Of a DNA stretch of 64,000 nt, positions 42,603-50,741 are shown one piece after another. This stretch comes from Nocardia sp. BMG111209 (GTDB lineage Bacteria > Actinomycetota > Actinomycetes > Mycobacteriales > Mycobacteriaceae): contig NZ_KB907309.1 in the NCBI RefSeq assembly GCF_000381925.1, forward strand, positions 310,001 to 374,000, given 5' to 3'. Made by a program: the position numbers and the translations under genes. The notes under the pieces were generated by a model. It was not told where the DNA came from. It made no database searches and saw only the letters and a program-made list of their open reading frames with translations. Each line of letters begins with the position of its first letter. Position 1 is the stretch's first letter.

Positions 42603-43295
42603 ATGAAATTGCGCACCTTCACCACGGCGGCGGTGCCGGTCGCCGTGGCCGTCGCCCTCGGGTCGGGCACGGTTCACGCAGATCCGGTCGCGCCCCCGGA
42701 ATCCACCGTGCAGACCGCGCCGGCCACGCCCGCGGCACCGGTCGCACCGGATGTGCACTATCGGATCGCCCTGAAGGACAACGTCATCGAGACCGCCCTC
42801 GACAGCGGAACCTTCCGGGTGGCCGGCGATCAACGCACGGTCGACATCCTCGACGCGGCCGGCGGCACCCTGGTGACCCTGCCACTGTCGTTCCGCCAGG
42901 ACGGGCTGGAATACCAACTGCCGCACCGGATCAGCGACGACGGCCGGACCCTCGGGCTGACCGCCGTCAAGGACGCCGCGACGGCCCGGCCGGCCCCGGT
43001 GGCCGCGACCCCGGTGGCCTCCGCACTGGAGAACGAGCGCGCGCTCGACGCGTTCAACACCCAGCTCAGCGTCGCGACCGGGATCGGGACCCTGCTCGGC
43101 ACCGCACTCGGCGCCGTCGCGGGTCTGATCGGCATCGTGGGCGGCGTCACCGTGGTCGCCAGCGTGATCACCGGCGCCACCCTGGGCGGCATCATCGGCA
43201 CCCTGGTCGTCGGTGGTCCCGCACTGATGATCGCGGGTATCGATCTCGCCGGCACGTTCATCGCGCCGGCCGGCACCACCAAGTGGCAGCGCTGA
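42603..43295 (+). CDS. Secreted glycine-zipper protein, copy 5 (second subfamily)
   Basis: A 230-residue exported protein: signal peptide (MKLRTFTTAAVPVAVAVALG, cleavage near VHA-DP), Pro/Ala spacer, beta domain (VHYRIALKDNVIETALDSGT, then LPLSFRQDGLEYQLPHRISD), hinge LDAFNTQLSVATGIG and glycine-zipper region (GTLLGTALGAVAGLIGIVGG and following). Closest to copy 4 at 19789 in hinge and zipper, and it lacks the cysteine-containing tail of copies 1-3. Sequence just before the ATG (GATTGGAATACCCGCA) matches that of copy 4, including the GGAA ribosome site. It lies 20 kb away from the other four. Function unknown. Confidence 0.85.
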   Translation: MKLRTFTTAAVPVAVAVALGSGTVHADPVAPPESTVQTAPATPAAPVAPDVHYRIALKDNVIETALDSGTFRVAGDQRTVDILDAAGGTLVTLPLSFRQDGLEYQLPHRISDDGRTLGLTAVKDAATARPAPVAATPVASALENERALDAFNTQLSVATGIGTLLGTALGAVAGLIGIVGGVTVVASVITGATLGGIIGTLVVGGPALMIAGIDLAGTFIAPAGTTKWQR

Positions 43296-43305
43296 TCCGG
43301 CGCCG

Positions 43306-45564
43306 CTAATCCGAGGCGGGAATCCAGGCCGGGTGCCACAGGCGCCCGGCCTCGGTCCAGTTCATGTACCGCACGGTGCCGGTGACCTTCGGGGTCACCC
43401 AGACCGCGTCCTTGCGCTCCACGGCGGTGAGCTCGTTGTCGAACGGGACGGTCCGGCGCTCCAGGCGGCGCAGCCGCGCCGCCAGATCGGCCATCTCCCG
43501 CTCGTCGAATCCGGTGCCGACCCGGCCCACGTAGTACAGCCGGTCCGCGTGCCACACCCCGATCAGCAACGAGGCGAACGGCCGCGCGGTACTGCGCCGC
43601 CAGCCGCCGACCACCACCTGCTGGGTACGCCAGTTGCGGGTCTTGATCCAGGACTGGCCGCGCCGGCCCGGCAGATAGACGCTGTCGTGCCGTTTGGCGA
43701 CGACCCCCTCCAGATCGTGTTCCTGGCTGTAGCGCAACGCATCCGCGCCGGACCCGTCCAGCCGCGGCGGCACCACCAGCGACGGCGCCCGCGCGGCCAG
43801 CGCCTCCAGCACCCGCCGCCGATCCGAATACCGCTTGCGCAGCAGCGAGGTTCCGTCCAGATACAGCAGATCGAAGGCGACGAACACCGCCCGCGCCGCA
43901 TCCGCTTGCAGCAGGCCGAGATTCGCCGCCCCGTGATCGTCGAACACCACCGCCTCACCGTCGAGGACGACGCGGTGCCCGGACAGTTCCTGTCCCAGCC
44001 GCGCCAGCCGCGGATAGCGGCCGGTGACGACGTTGCCCGCGCGGCTGTGCAGAGTGACCGCGCCATCGGCGATCTCGGCGATCAGCCGGAAACCGTCCCA
44101 TTTCGTCTCGAAGGCCCATTCGGCGGCGTCGAGACCGGAGACGTCACCCGCGGTCGCGAGCATCGGCGACAGGCCGCGCGGCATCGGCGCGGATCGGCCG
44201 GTCGTATCCTTCGAAACCGATTGTCCGGCATCACTTTCCGGCTTCATCAGATGCATGAGCCACTGGTTGCCGTTCGTCCGGATGAGCGCGTACCGCCCGT
44301 CGAGCCGGGTGCCGCGCAGCCGGACGATGACCTCGTCCTCACGCCACTTCTCCGTCTCGTAGGTGCCGGAATCCCAGATCGTCATCTCGCCACCGCCGTA
44401 CTCACCCTTCGGGATCGCACCGTGGAAGTCGAGATATTCCAGCGGATGGTCCTCGGTGTGCACGGCCAGGCGATTCTCCCCGGTGGAGGTCGGCGGCCCC
44501 TTCGGCACCGCCCAGGACACCAGCACCCCGCCGCGCTCCAGCCGCAGATCCCAATGCAGGCGGCGGGCATGATGCTCCTGGATGACGAACCGGTCGCCGG
44601 AGCCGCTCGGCGGCGGCTCGGACGGCACCGGCTCCGGGGTCCGGGCCGGATCCCGCATCGACCGATAGGTGGACAACGCGTCCGGAACCCGTTCCGGCAG
44701 TGGCGGATCCAGCCCGGCGAGCAGATCGCCGCCGGTGCGCCAGCGGGCAAGCACCTCCTCGAAACCCAACTGCCGCAGGTCTTTCGGCTGTTCGATCTCG
44801 TCCCAGGAGCGCGGCGCCGCCACCGCCGGCCGCTCCCGGCCGCGCAGCGAGTACGGCGCGATGGTGGTCTTGGCCGGATTGTTCTGACTCCAGTCCAGGA
44901 AGACCCGGCCCGGCCGCGCGGATTTCGACATCGTGGCGGTGACCAGCTCGGGGTGCAGCCGCTCGAGTCCCGCGGCCACCTGCTTCGCCACCGTGGAGGC
45001 GCCGTGCCCGGTGAGCGTCCGATCCAGCGGAACGTAGACGTGAATTCCCTTGCTGCCACTGGTGACCGGATACGCGTCCAGTCCGACATCACGCACCGTA
45101 TCGCGAATCGACAACGCCACCACCGCACACTCGGCCAGCCCCACCCCGGGCCCCGGATCCAGATCGAACACCAGCCGCGTCGCCGGCCCGCGCTCCTCCC
45201 CATCGAAACGCCATTGCGGCACATGGATTTCCAGCGCCGCCTGCTGCCCGATCCAGGCCAGCCCCGCAACCGAGTCGAGCAGCGGATAGGTCACCCGCCG
45301 ATCCGAATGGTCCACCGACCGCCGCGGCAACCACTTGGGCGCGTGCGCGGGCAGATTCTTCTCGAAGAACGACGGCTCCGCGACCCCGTTCGGCCACCGC
45401 TTCCGAGTGACCGCCCGCTGCGCGACATGCGGCAACAGAGCAGGCGCGATCTCGGTGAAATAGTCGACAACCTGCCCCTTGGTGGTACCGGTGGCGGGGT
45501 ACAGCACCTTGTCGAGGTTGGTCAGCTCAACCTCGACACCCCCGAATTCACGACGGGAGACCAT
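43306..45564 (-). CDS. ligD: Multifunctional DNA ligase LigD (NHEJ)
   Basis: A 752-residue non-homologous end-joining enzyme. Order: polymerase/primase domain (residues ~8-290; VELTNLDKVLYP, FDLDPGPGVG, SGSKGIHVYVPL), 3'-phosphoesterase domain (~325-470; FVIQEHHARRLHWDLRLE, EDHPLEYLDFHG, EYGGGEMTIWD), ATP-dependent ligase (~490-750; adenylated Lys in FETKWDGFR, LDGEAVVFDD, EGVVAKRHDSVYLPG). This Pol-PE-Lig order is that of mycobacteria. It repairs double-strand breaks with Ku, which is not in this window. ATG 45564 lies 6 nt after TACACT, so leaderless; a longer frame starting upstream is unlikely. Confidence 0.95.
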   Translation of the reverse strand: MVSRREFGGVEVELTNLDKVLYPATGTTKGQVVDYFTEIAPALLPHVAQRAVTRKRWPNGVAEPSFFEKNLPAHAPKWLPRRSVDHSDRRVTYPLLDSVAGLAWIGQQAALEIHVPQWRFDGEERGPATRLVFDLDPGPGVGLAECAVVALSIRDTVRDVGLDAYPVTSGSKGIHVYVPLDRTLTGHGASTVAKQVAAGLERLHPELVTATMSKSARPGRVFLDWSQNNPAKTTIAPYSLRGRERPAVAAPRSWDEIEQPKDLRQLGFEEVLARWRTGGDLLAGLDPPLPERVPDALSTYRSMRDPARTPEPVPSEPPPSGSGDRFVIQEHHARRLHWDLRLERGGVLVSWAVPKGPPTSTGENRLAVHTEDHPLEYLDFHGAIPKGEYGGGEMTIWDSGTYETEKWREDEVIVRLRGTRLDGRYALIRTNGNQWLMHLMKPESDAGQSVSKDTTGRSAPMPRGLSPMLATAGDVSGLDAAEWAFETKWDGFRLIAEIADGAVTLHSRAGNVVTGRYPRLARLGQELSGHRVVLDGEAVVFDDHGAANLGLLQADAARAVFVAFDLLYLDGTSLLRKRYSDRRRVLEALAARAPSLVVPPRLDGSGADALRYSQEHDLEGVVAKRHDSVYLPGRRGQSWIKTRNWRTQQVVVGGWRRSTARPFASLLIGVWHADRLYYVGRVGTGFDEREMADLAARLRRLERRTVPFDNELTAVERKDAVWVTPKVTGTVRYMNWTEAGRLWHPAWIPASD

Positions 45565-45570
45565 GGTCGC

Positions 45571-45576
45571 AGTGTA
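45571..45576 (-). promoter_or_regulatory. -10 element of ligD
   Basis: TACACT on the minus strand, 6 nt before ATG 45564. Confidence 0.55.
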
Positions 45577-45593
45577 AGTGCCGGCACCGACAA

Positions 45594-45988
45594 CCCGGTC
45601 CGAACGGCGCTGGTCAGTCGAGGTCGCGGCTTCGTTCCCGGCGAGGATGATTTGTCCCACCTCGTCGGTGATCCCGCGCTCCTCACTGGTGTGTGCGACA
45701 CTACGTCACGTCGCCACAACAATCGAACGACTCGAGTCAACTCTCAGTTTCCGAGTGCTTCCGTTCACCAGCCACGCAGGGGCGATCCGCGCATACGCCC
45801 CCTTCCTTATTTTTTATTTCGCCCGCCCCGCTCTGCCGGCGCTTGCCTGGTCCGAGACACCCGCTTATGGCGAGTTGATCGAAGATCAGGAACGAACACG
45901 AAACCTGAAAGCCGTCTTTGGTCAACTCCAAGCGGAATCGCTCGACCAGGACCAATCCCTGAATTTCATCAAGCAACTCATAGATTAG
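45594..45988 (+). pseudogene. Remnant of a DUF5753 (XRE/Scr1-type) regulator
   Basis: A C-terminal DUF5753 domain can be read only across a frameshift: frame 1 gives FVPGEDDLSHLVGDPALLTG up to about 45690, then the next frame gives TLRHVATTIERLESTLSFRV, LPFTSHAGAIRAYAPF, LAWSETPAYGELIEDQ and AVFGQLQAESLDQD up to TAG 45986-45988. These match the usual DUF5753 order (EaaL, QLrhL, rVlPF, vyvEt, rLraxAL). The N-terminal helix-turn-helix half is missing; the remnant runs straight into the ligD promoter. A DUF397 gene follows, the normal partner. Confidence 0.65.
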
Positions 45989-46000
45989 AAGAAATGTCAG

Positions 46001-46387
46001 ATGAGCAAGGACTGCAACAGTACAGGCATGACCGCGCCACGTTGGTTCAAGGCGATACGATCAGGCAACATGAACTGCGTCGAGATCGCCTTCACGCCGG
46101 AAGCAACGCTCATCCGTGACAGCAAATATCTGCGCAATCCCGCCAACGATCCGGACCAGCAACCGATACTCCGCATTGCCACGGCACAATGGCCAACATT
46201 CCTCACTGCGGTGCAGTATCGCACCACTGCGGGCACCGATGGCCTTCCCAGCATCGCTTACAGTGCAACCGGCAATGTCTCGCTTTCTGACGGCACAGAT
46301 ACTTTGACCTATACGCTCCACGAATGGGAGGCATTCTCCACTGGAGTGCTCACCGGAGAATTCGATCGCGCGGCGGTTGCTGTCTAA
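46001..46387 (+). CDS. DUF397-domain protein (tandem domain)
   Basis: A 128-residue protein. The first half has the DUF397 pattern WFKAIRSGNMNCVEIAF, RDSKYL, AQWPTFLTAV. The second half repeats its end (GNVSLSDGTDTLTYTLHEWE, then AFSTGVLTGEFD), so it looks like one and a half to two domains instead of the usual 60-70 residues. DUF397 genes normally follow an XRE-DUF5753 regulator and are thought to act with it; here the regulator is broken. Start: ATG 46001, or ATG 46028 (MTAPRWF), the more typical N-terminus. Base composition is less GC-rich than neighbours. Confidence 0.7.
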   Translation: MSKDCNSTGMTAPRWFKAIRSGNMNCVEIAFTPEATLIRDSKYLRNPANDPDQQPILRIATAQWPTFLTAVQYRTTAGTDGLPSIAYSATGNVSLSDGTDTLTYTLHEWEAFSTGVLTGEFDRAAVAV

Positions 46388-46954
46388 CACAATTACGACC
46401 GGTCGGACGGGTGCCAGGGAGGGCCTGGTAGCTCTGCTTTTGTCAGACAACGACGTATTCCCTGACAAGTCCCGGATCCCGGTCCTCGGCGGCACGGGTG
46501 ATACATCGCCACCGACTCGCTGGCCTCGGCGGCAAGCCGCCACTCTGGTTCGGCTTCGACCGAGTCGCGATGACCCGTCAGCAGCCCTGGGAGCAGCAGG
46601 GGAACGGCGAAGTTCAGGTTCGGTTCAGCTGACTCCTCGCGGTCCGCGAAGACCCGGAGCAGTAGCGTGCTGGTCACCAACTCGGCGATCTCTTAGCGGG
46701 ACGGGATACGCCGCGGTAGTGACGCCTTGGTCCGTGCGGAACGTTGGGCCCTGTTGCCGTGCAGGACAGCGAAGTTCATGATCATCGACCCTCACCGCAC
46801 GTGGTTCGGCAATCAGCCGCCGGTCCCCCAGCAACCCCGCGCTGTCGTCCAGCTACCTGATCCCGGGGCCGACTACCGGGTGGCATCGCCGCGGCAGGCG
46901 CTCACCAGAGCTGAGCGGTCCTCGGTCTCGAGGGCCGCTCAGCTCCAGCGGGTC
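46388..46954. other. Gene-free region
   Basis: About 570 nt in which no open frame has a ribosome site or recognisable product. The right end contains the terminator of the Rv0909-type gene. Confidence 0.5.
46908..46945 (-). terminator. Terminator of the Rv0909-type gene
   Basis: A 17-bp stem with one G-T pair (46908-46924 with 46929-46945, loop GTCT) just downstream of the minus-strand stop at 46955. Confidence 0.8.
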
Positions 46955-47551
46955 TTATTCCTTCGGCTGCTCGGCGGCGGCGGGTTCCTCGGGAGCGGCC
47001 TCCGCGGATTCGGTGGTGGATTCCGCGGCCGGGGCAGGTACCTCGGTGAGAGGTTCGCCGATTGCGGACTCGGGAACCACCGCCTCGGCGGGTGCCGGCT
47101 CGGCGGCGGGTGTTTCGGGTTCCACGCCCGGTGCGGGCACCGCGACCGGGGGCTCGCCGATCGCGGACTCCGGGACCACTGCCTCGGCCACGGGGGGCTC
47201 GGTTTCCGCGGGCGGTTCGGTGGCTGCCGGTTCGGCCGGTTCCGGCTCGGCGGCAGCGGCGGTCTCCGGGGAGACCGCCGCCTCCTCCGCAGCCGGGGGC
47301 TCCGGCGCGGCCGCCGGTGCGGCGGCCTCGGTCTCGGGTGCGGAGTCGGATTCCGGGGCCGCGGGGACCTCGGGGATCACGCTCTTGACCGCGTCGGTAC
47401 CCTTCTCGATCTTGTCGGTGTACTTGCCGCCGGTCTTCTCGTCGATGAATCCGCCCGCCTTGTCGACGGCCTCGTGAATCTTGTCGGCGTTGTCGGCGGC
47501 GAGTTCCTTGCCCCGGCCAACCAATCCCTTGAGCGTATCGATCAGACCCAT
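46955..47551 (-). CDS. Rv0909/MT0933-type antitoxin-like protein with long acidic tail
   Basis: A 198-residue protein. The first ~50 residues match the small MT0933-antitoxin family (MGLIDTLKGLVGRGKELAAD, IHEAVDKAGGFIDEKTGGKYTDKIEKG). The remaining ~145 residues are Pro/Ala/Glu-rich and acidic, with an internal duplication AVVPESAIGEP (twice) and PVAVPAPG/LTEVPAPA; typical members are about 60 residues. In M. tuberculosis Rv0909 is paired with Rv0910; no toxin gene is adjacent here, so the antitoxin label is uncertain. ATG 47551 chosen; GTG 47563 is possible. Confidence 0.75.
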   Translation of the reverse strand: MGLIDTLKGLVGRGKELAADNADKIHEAVDKAGGFIDEKTGGKYTDKIEKGTDAVKSVIPEVPAAPESDSAPETEAAAPAAAPEPPAAEEAAVSPETAAAAEPEPAEPAATEPPAETEPPVAEAVVPESAIGEPPVAVPAPGVEPETPAAEPAPAEAVVPESAIGEPLTEVPAPAAESTTESAEAAPEEPAAAEQPKE

Positions 47552-47605
47552 CGGACCCTGCACTCTCTTCGCTTGTTGATACTGCTGCGGCGGTGCCGCC
47601 TGTCG

Positions 47606-48793
47606 TTACTGCGGCGGCGATGCCGCACTGCGGACATTTTCCCACCAGGGGTCCTGCGGTGGCAGCGCATTGGGATCGATCCGCTCACCGGGAATCGGCA
47701 CGGCGACCGGGGTTCCCGCGGCGCGGGCCGCGGACACCAGCCGGCGCACCGGTTCCGCCCACTCGTGGAAGGCCAGATTGAAGGTGGCCCAGTGGATCGG
47801 CACCAGCAGGCCGTGGCCCGGATCGCCGCCGCACACGTCGGCGTGCGCCCGCACCGCCTCCTCCGGATTCATGTGCACATCCGGCCAGTGCACGTCGTAT
47901 GCGCCGATCGGCAGCAGGGTCAGATCGAACGGTCCCTCGGTGGCGCCGATCTCCGCGAACGCGCTCGTGTACCCGGTGTCGCCGCCGAAGTACACCCGCC
48001 GCGACGGGCCCCGGACGATCCACGACGCCCACAGCGTCGTGTTGCGGGTCAGCCCGCGACCGGAGAAGTGCCGGGCCTGACCGCAGGTCAGCACCAGGTC
48101 GCCGGAATCGTGCGCGCGACCCAGGGCAGCCAGCGAAACCGAAGCGCCCCAATCCAATTCGATGATCCGCCGATCCGGCACCTGCCAGCCGCGCAGATGT
48201 GCGCCGATGCCGAGCGGCACCACGAACGGGGCGTCGTGGCCCTCGACCAGGCCGCGCACGGTCTCGCGGTCCAGGTGGTCGTAGTGGTCGTGCGAGATGA
48301 CGATCGCGTCCAGCGGCGGCAGTTCCGTCAGCGGCACCGGGACCGGATGCAGCCGGGCGGGCCCGACCAGCGTCGACGGCGACACCCGCTCGCTCCACAC
48401 CGGATCGGTGAGAATGCGATAGCCGTCCACCTCGAGCAGCGCCGAGGCGTGGCCGTACCAGGTGACGGCCAGCTCGGCGGCCCGATCCGGGACCTGCGGC
48501 ACGGCCAGTGGGATCACACCCGGCGGCCGCCCGGCACCCTGCCGGGTCAGCGCCGAGAACAGCAGCGAGACCATCGAACCGGGCCGGACCTGGACGCTCG
48601 GCTCGGTGTTGTGGAACTGGCGATTGCGATAGCCCACCGCACCCGTGGCGACCGGCGCGATCGCGGCGGCGGAGGCGCCCATCGCGGACGGGATCTCCCA
48701 CACCGCCCGGACCACCCAGGTCAGGCCCGCCACACCGGCAGCCGCGAGCCCGATCCTCCGCACCGCCGCAAGCGGTCGACGCACGCCACTCAT
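47606..48793 (-). CDS. Metallo-beta-lactamase-fold hydrolase (Rv0906/NAPE-PLD-like)
   Basis: A 395-residue protein with an N-terminal hydrophobic segment (GLAAAGVAGLTWVVRAVW) and a metallo-beta-lactamase fold: VTWYGHASALLEVDG, SHDHYDHLD metal site, YFGGDTGYTSAF, LLPIGAYDVHWPDVHMNPEE, LVPIHWATFNLA. It resembles NAPE-phospholipase D and M. tuberculosis Rv0906, so a membrane-lipid or phosphodiester substrate is likely. ATG overlaps the echA6 stop by 4 nt. The echA6-Rv0906 adjacency also exists in M. tuberculosis. Confidence 0.88.
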   Translation of the reverse strand: MSGVRRPLAAVRRIGLAAAGVAGLTWVVRAVWEIPSAMGASAAAIAPVATGAVGYRNRQFHNTEPSVQVRPGSMVSLLFSALTRQGAGRPPGVIPLAVPQVPDRAAELAVTWYGHASALLEVDGYRILTDPVWSERVSPSTLVGPARLHPVPVPLTELPPLDAIVISHDHYDHLDRETVRGLVEGHDAPFVVPLGIGAHLRGWQVPDRRIIELDWGASVSLAALGRAHDSGDLVLTCGQARHFSGRGLTRNTTLWASWIVRGPSRRVYFGGDTGYTSAFAEIGATEGPFDLTLLPIGAYDVHWPDVHMNPEEAVRAHADVCGGDPGHGLLVPIHWATFNLAFHEWAEPVRRLVSAARAAGTPVAVPIPGERIDPNALPPQDPWWENVRSAASPPQ

Positions 48794-49506
48794 CGGCCCA
48801 CGAACTTCGGCGCTCGCTTCTCTCGGCGCGCCACCATCGCCTCCTCGGCGTCGGCGCTCTCCCAGGCCGCGCGTAACGCCGCGGCCTGTTCCGGCGTCTC
48901 GGCGCCGTCGTCGTTGAGCACCATCTTCAGGTGACGCAGCGACAGCGGCGCCAGCGCCGCGATCTGCTTCGCCCAGGCCAGCGCGTCCACGGGGGTACCG
49001 ATCCGGTTGGCGTAGCCGAAGTTGTAGGCGTCGGTCGCGGGGATCAGCTCCGCGCCGAGCAGCATGGTCCGGGCCGGACCGCCGCCGATCAGTGCGGCGA
49101 GCCGCCGGACGGTCCAATTGTCCAGCGACACACCCAGTTTCGCGGCCGGGATACCGACGAAGGCATCCGGGCTCAGCACCCGCAGATCGGAGGCCAGCGT
49201 CAGCTGCACACCCGCGCCCAGCGCACCGCCGTGGATCGCGGAGATCACCGGCACGGGCGCGTTCTCGACCGCCTGCAGCGTCGCCATCAGCGCGCGCAGG
49301 AACCGTTCCGAATGCGCCCCGTCGAGATCGGCGCCGGCGCAGAAGATCGGCCCGGCGCCGGTGAGCACGATCACCCGGGAATCGGCCGCGGCGGTCGTCA
49401 CCGCCTCGTGCAGCGCGCCCACCAACTCCTCGTCGAGGGCGTTGCGGCGCTGCGGGCGCTGCAGTTCGATGGTGACCACGTCCCCATCGCGGCTCACACC
49501 CAGCAT
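48790..49506 (-). CDS. echA6: EchA6-like enoyl-CoA hydratase family protein, probably non-catalytic
   Basis: A 238-residue crotonase-fold protein. IHGGALGAGVQLTLASDLRV and PAAKLGVSLDNWTVRRLAAL match M. tuberculosis EchA6 (Rv0905) rather than true hydratases: the two catalytic glutamates (normally in PE-x-x-LG and the GGG-x-x region) are Ala and Asp-like here. EchA6 is reported not to hydrate enoyl-CoA but to bind acyl-CoA and feed mycolate synthesis, and it is a drug target. GGGGAGG lies 8 nt before ATG 49506. Coupled with the following hydrolase. Divergent from the monooxygenase gene. Confidence 0.85.
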   Translation of the reverse strand: MLGVSRDGDVVTIELQRPQRRNALDEELVGALHEAVTTAAADSRVIVLTGAGPIFCAGADLDGAHSERFLRALMATLQAVENAPVPVISAIHGGALGAGVQLTLASDLRVLSPDAFVGIPAAKLGVSLDNWTVRRLAALIGGGPARTMLLGAELIPATDAYNFGYANRIGTPVDALAWAKQIAALAPLSLRHLKMVLNDDGAETPEQAAALRAAWESADAEEAMVARREKRAPKFVGR

Positions 49507-49595
49507 GGTTCGGACCTCCCCGGTCGTGCGACGAGCATTGTCGCCTTCACTGTAGGGGGCCGACGGTTGCCCGGCCGCACCCGACGCACCAGCGG

Positions 49596-49601
49596 TACTG
49601 T
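49596..49601 (+). promoter_or_regulatory. -10 element of the flavin monooxygenase-like gene
   Basis: TACTGT is 7 nt before GTG 49609, a leaderless arrangement in the divergent region with echA6. Confidence 0.55.
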
Positions 49602-49608
49602 GACGCTG

Positions 49609-50736
49609 GTGACCACTGCCGACGTCGACATCCTCGTGATCGGCGCGGGCCAGGCCGGACTCTCGGCGGGGTACCACCTGCGCCGGCTCGGGCTGCGGCC
49701 CGAACGGGACTTCCTGATCGTCGACCACGCACCCGGACCGGGCGGGGCCTGGCAGTTCCGCTGGCCGTCGCTGACACTGACCACCGTGAACCGCGTCCAC
49801 GATCTGCCGGGGATGTCGTTCGCGGAGACCCTGCCGGCCGATACCGCCGACGTCCCCGCCGCCACCGCCGTACCGCACTATTTCGCGCTGTACGAGAAGC
49901 GTTTCGAACTCGCCGTGCGCCGGCCGGTCTCGGTGCGGGTGGTGTGCGATCGGGCCACACCCGCCACCTGCCCGGCCGGCGAGGCCGACGGTCTGCTGCA
50001 CGCCGAGACCGGCCCGGACGCACCCGCGACGACCCTGCGCGTGCGCGGTCTGATCAACGCCACCGGCACCTGGGAGAAGCCGTTCGTCCCGTACTACCCG
50101 GGCGCCGAGACCTTCGCCGGGCGGCAACTGCACGCACACGACTACCGGACGGCGGCGGAGTTCGCGGGTGCGCACGTCGTCGTGGTCGGTGCGGGGATCT
50201 CGGCGATCCAGCTGCTCGACGAGATCTCGCAGGTGACCACCACGACCTGGGTGTCGCGCACCGAACCGCGCTGGCGCGAGACCCCGTTCACCCCGGACGA
50301 CGGCCGGCGCGCGGTCGCGCTCGTGGAGGACCGCGTGCGCCGCGGCCTGCCCCCGCGCTCGGTGGTGTCGGTGACCGGACTACCGGTGGACGACCGGGTG
50401 CGGGCGGCCCGGGCGCGCGGCGCGTTGCAGTGGCATCCGGTGTTCCGGCGCATCGAACCCGACGGCGTGCGGTGGGCGGACGGCGCCTTCCAGCCCGCGC
50501 AGGTGATCCTGTGGGCCACCGGATTCCGCAGCGCGCTGGACCATCTCGCGCCGCTGCGGTTGCGCGGGCCCGGCGGCGGCATCACCATGACCGGGCGGCT
50601 GGCCACCCGGGTCGCCGCGGACCCCCGCATCCATCTGCTCGGCTACGGCCCCTCGGCCAGCACGATCGGCGCCAACCGCGCCGGCCGGGCCGCCGCGGTC
50701 GAACTCACCGAATATCTGGGCCTGCCCGGCCGCTGA
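49609..50736 (+). CDS. Flavin-containing monooxygenase-like oxidoreductase
   Basis: A 375-residue FAD/NAD(P)-binding protein. N-terminal FAD site ILVIGAGQAGLSAGYHLRRL, GGAWQFRWPSLTLTTVN, second Rossmann motif HVVVVGAGISAIQLLDEI for NADPH, and ATGF (WATGFRSALDHL) near the end. It resembles CzcO/FMO-type monooxygenases and thioredoxin-reductase-like oxidases. Substrate unknown. GTG 49609 is supported by a leaderless promoter; a GTG at 49600 would overlap it. Convergent with the aldo/keto reductase gene. Confidence 0.87.
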   Translation: MTTADVDILVIGAGQAGLSAGYHLRRLGLRPERDFLIVDHAPGPGGAWQFRWPSLTLTTVNRVHDLPGMSFAETLPADTADVPAATAVPHYFALYEKRFELAVRRPVSVRVVCDRATPATCPAGEADGLLHAETGPDAPATTLRVRGLINATGTWEKPFVPYYPGAETFAGRQLHAHDYRTAAEFAGAHVVVVGAGISAIQLLDEISQVTTTTWVSRTEPRWRETPFTPDDGRRAVALVEDRVRRGLPPRSVVSVTGLPVDDRVRAARARGALQWHPVFRRIEPDGVRWADGAFQPAQVILWATGFRSALDHLAPLRLRGPGGGITMTGRLATRVAADPRIHLLGYGPSASTIGANRAGRAAAVELTEYLGLPGR

Positions 50737-50741
50737 GCGGA

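Noticed and set aside
43333..46119. A 928-codon open frame antisense to ligD
   Set aside because: LigD domains are intact on the minus strand. Only the last part of this frame, beyond the ligD start, has meaning, as the first half of the DUF5753 remnant.
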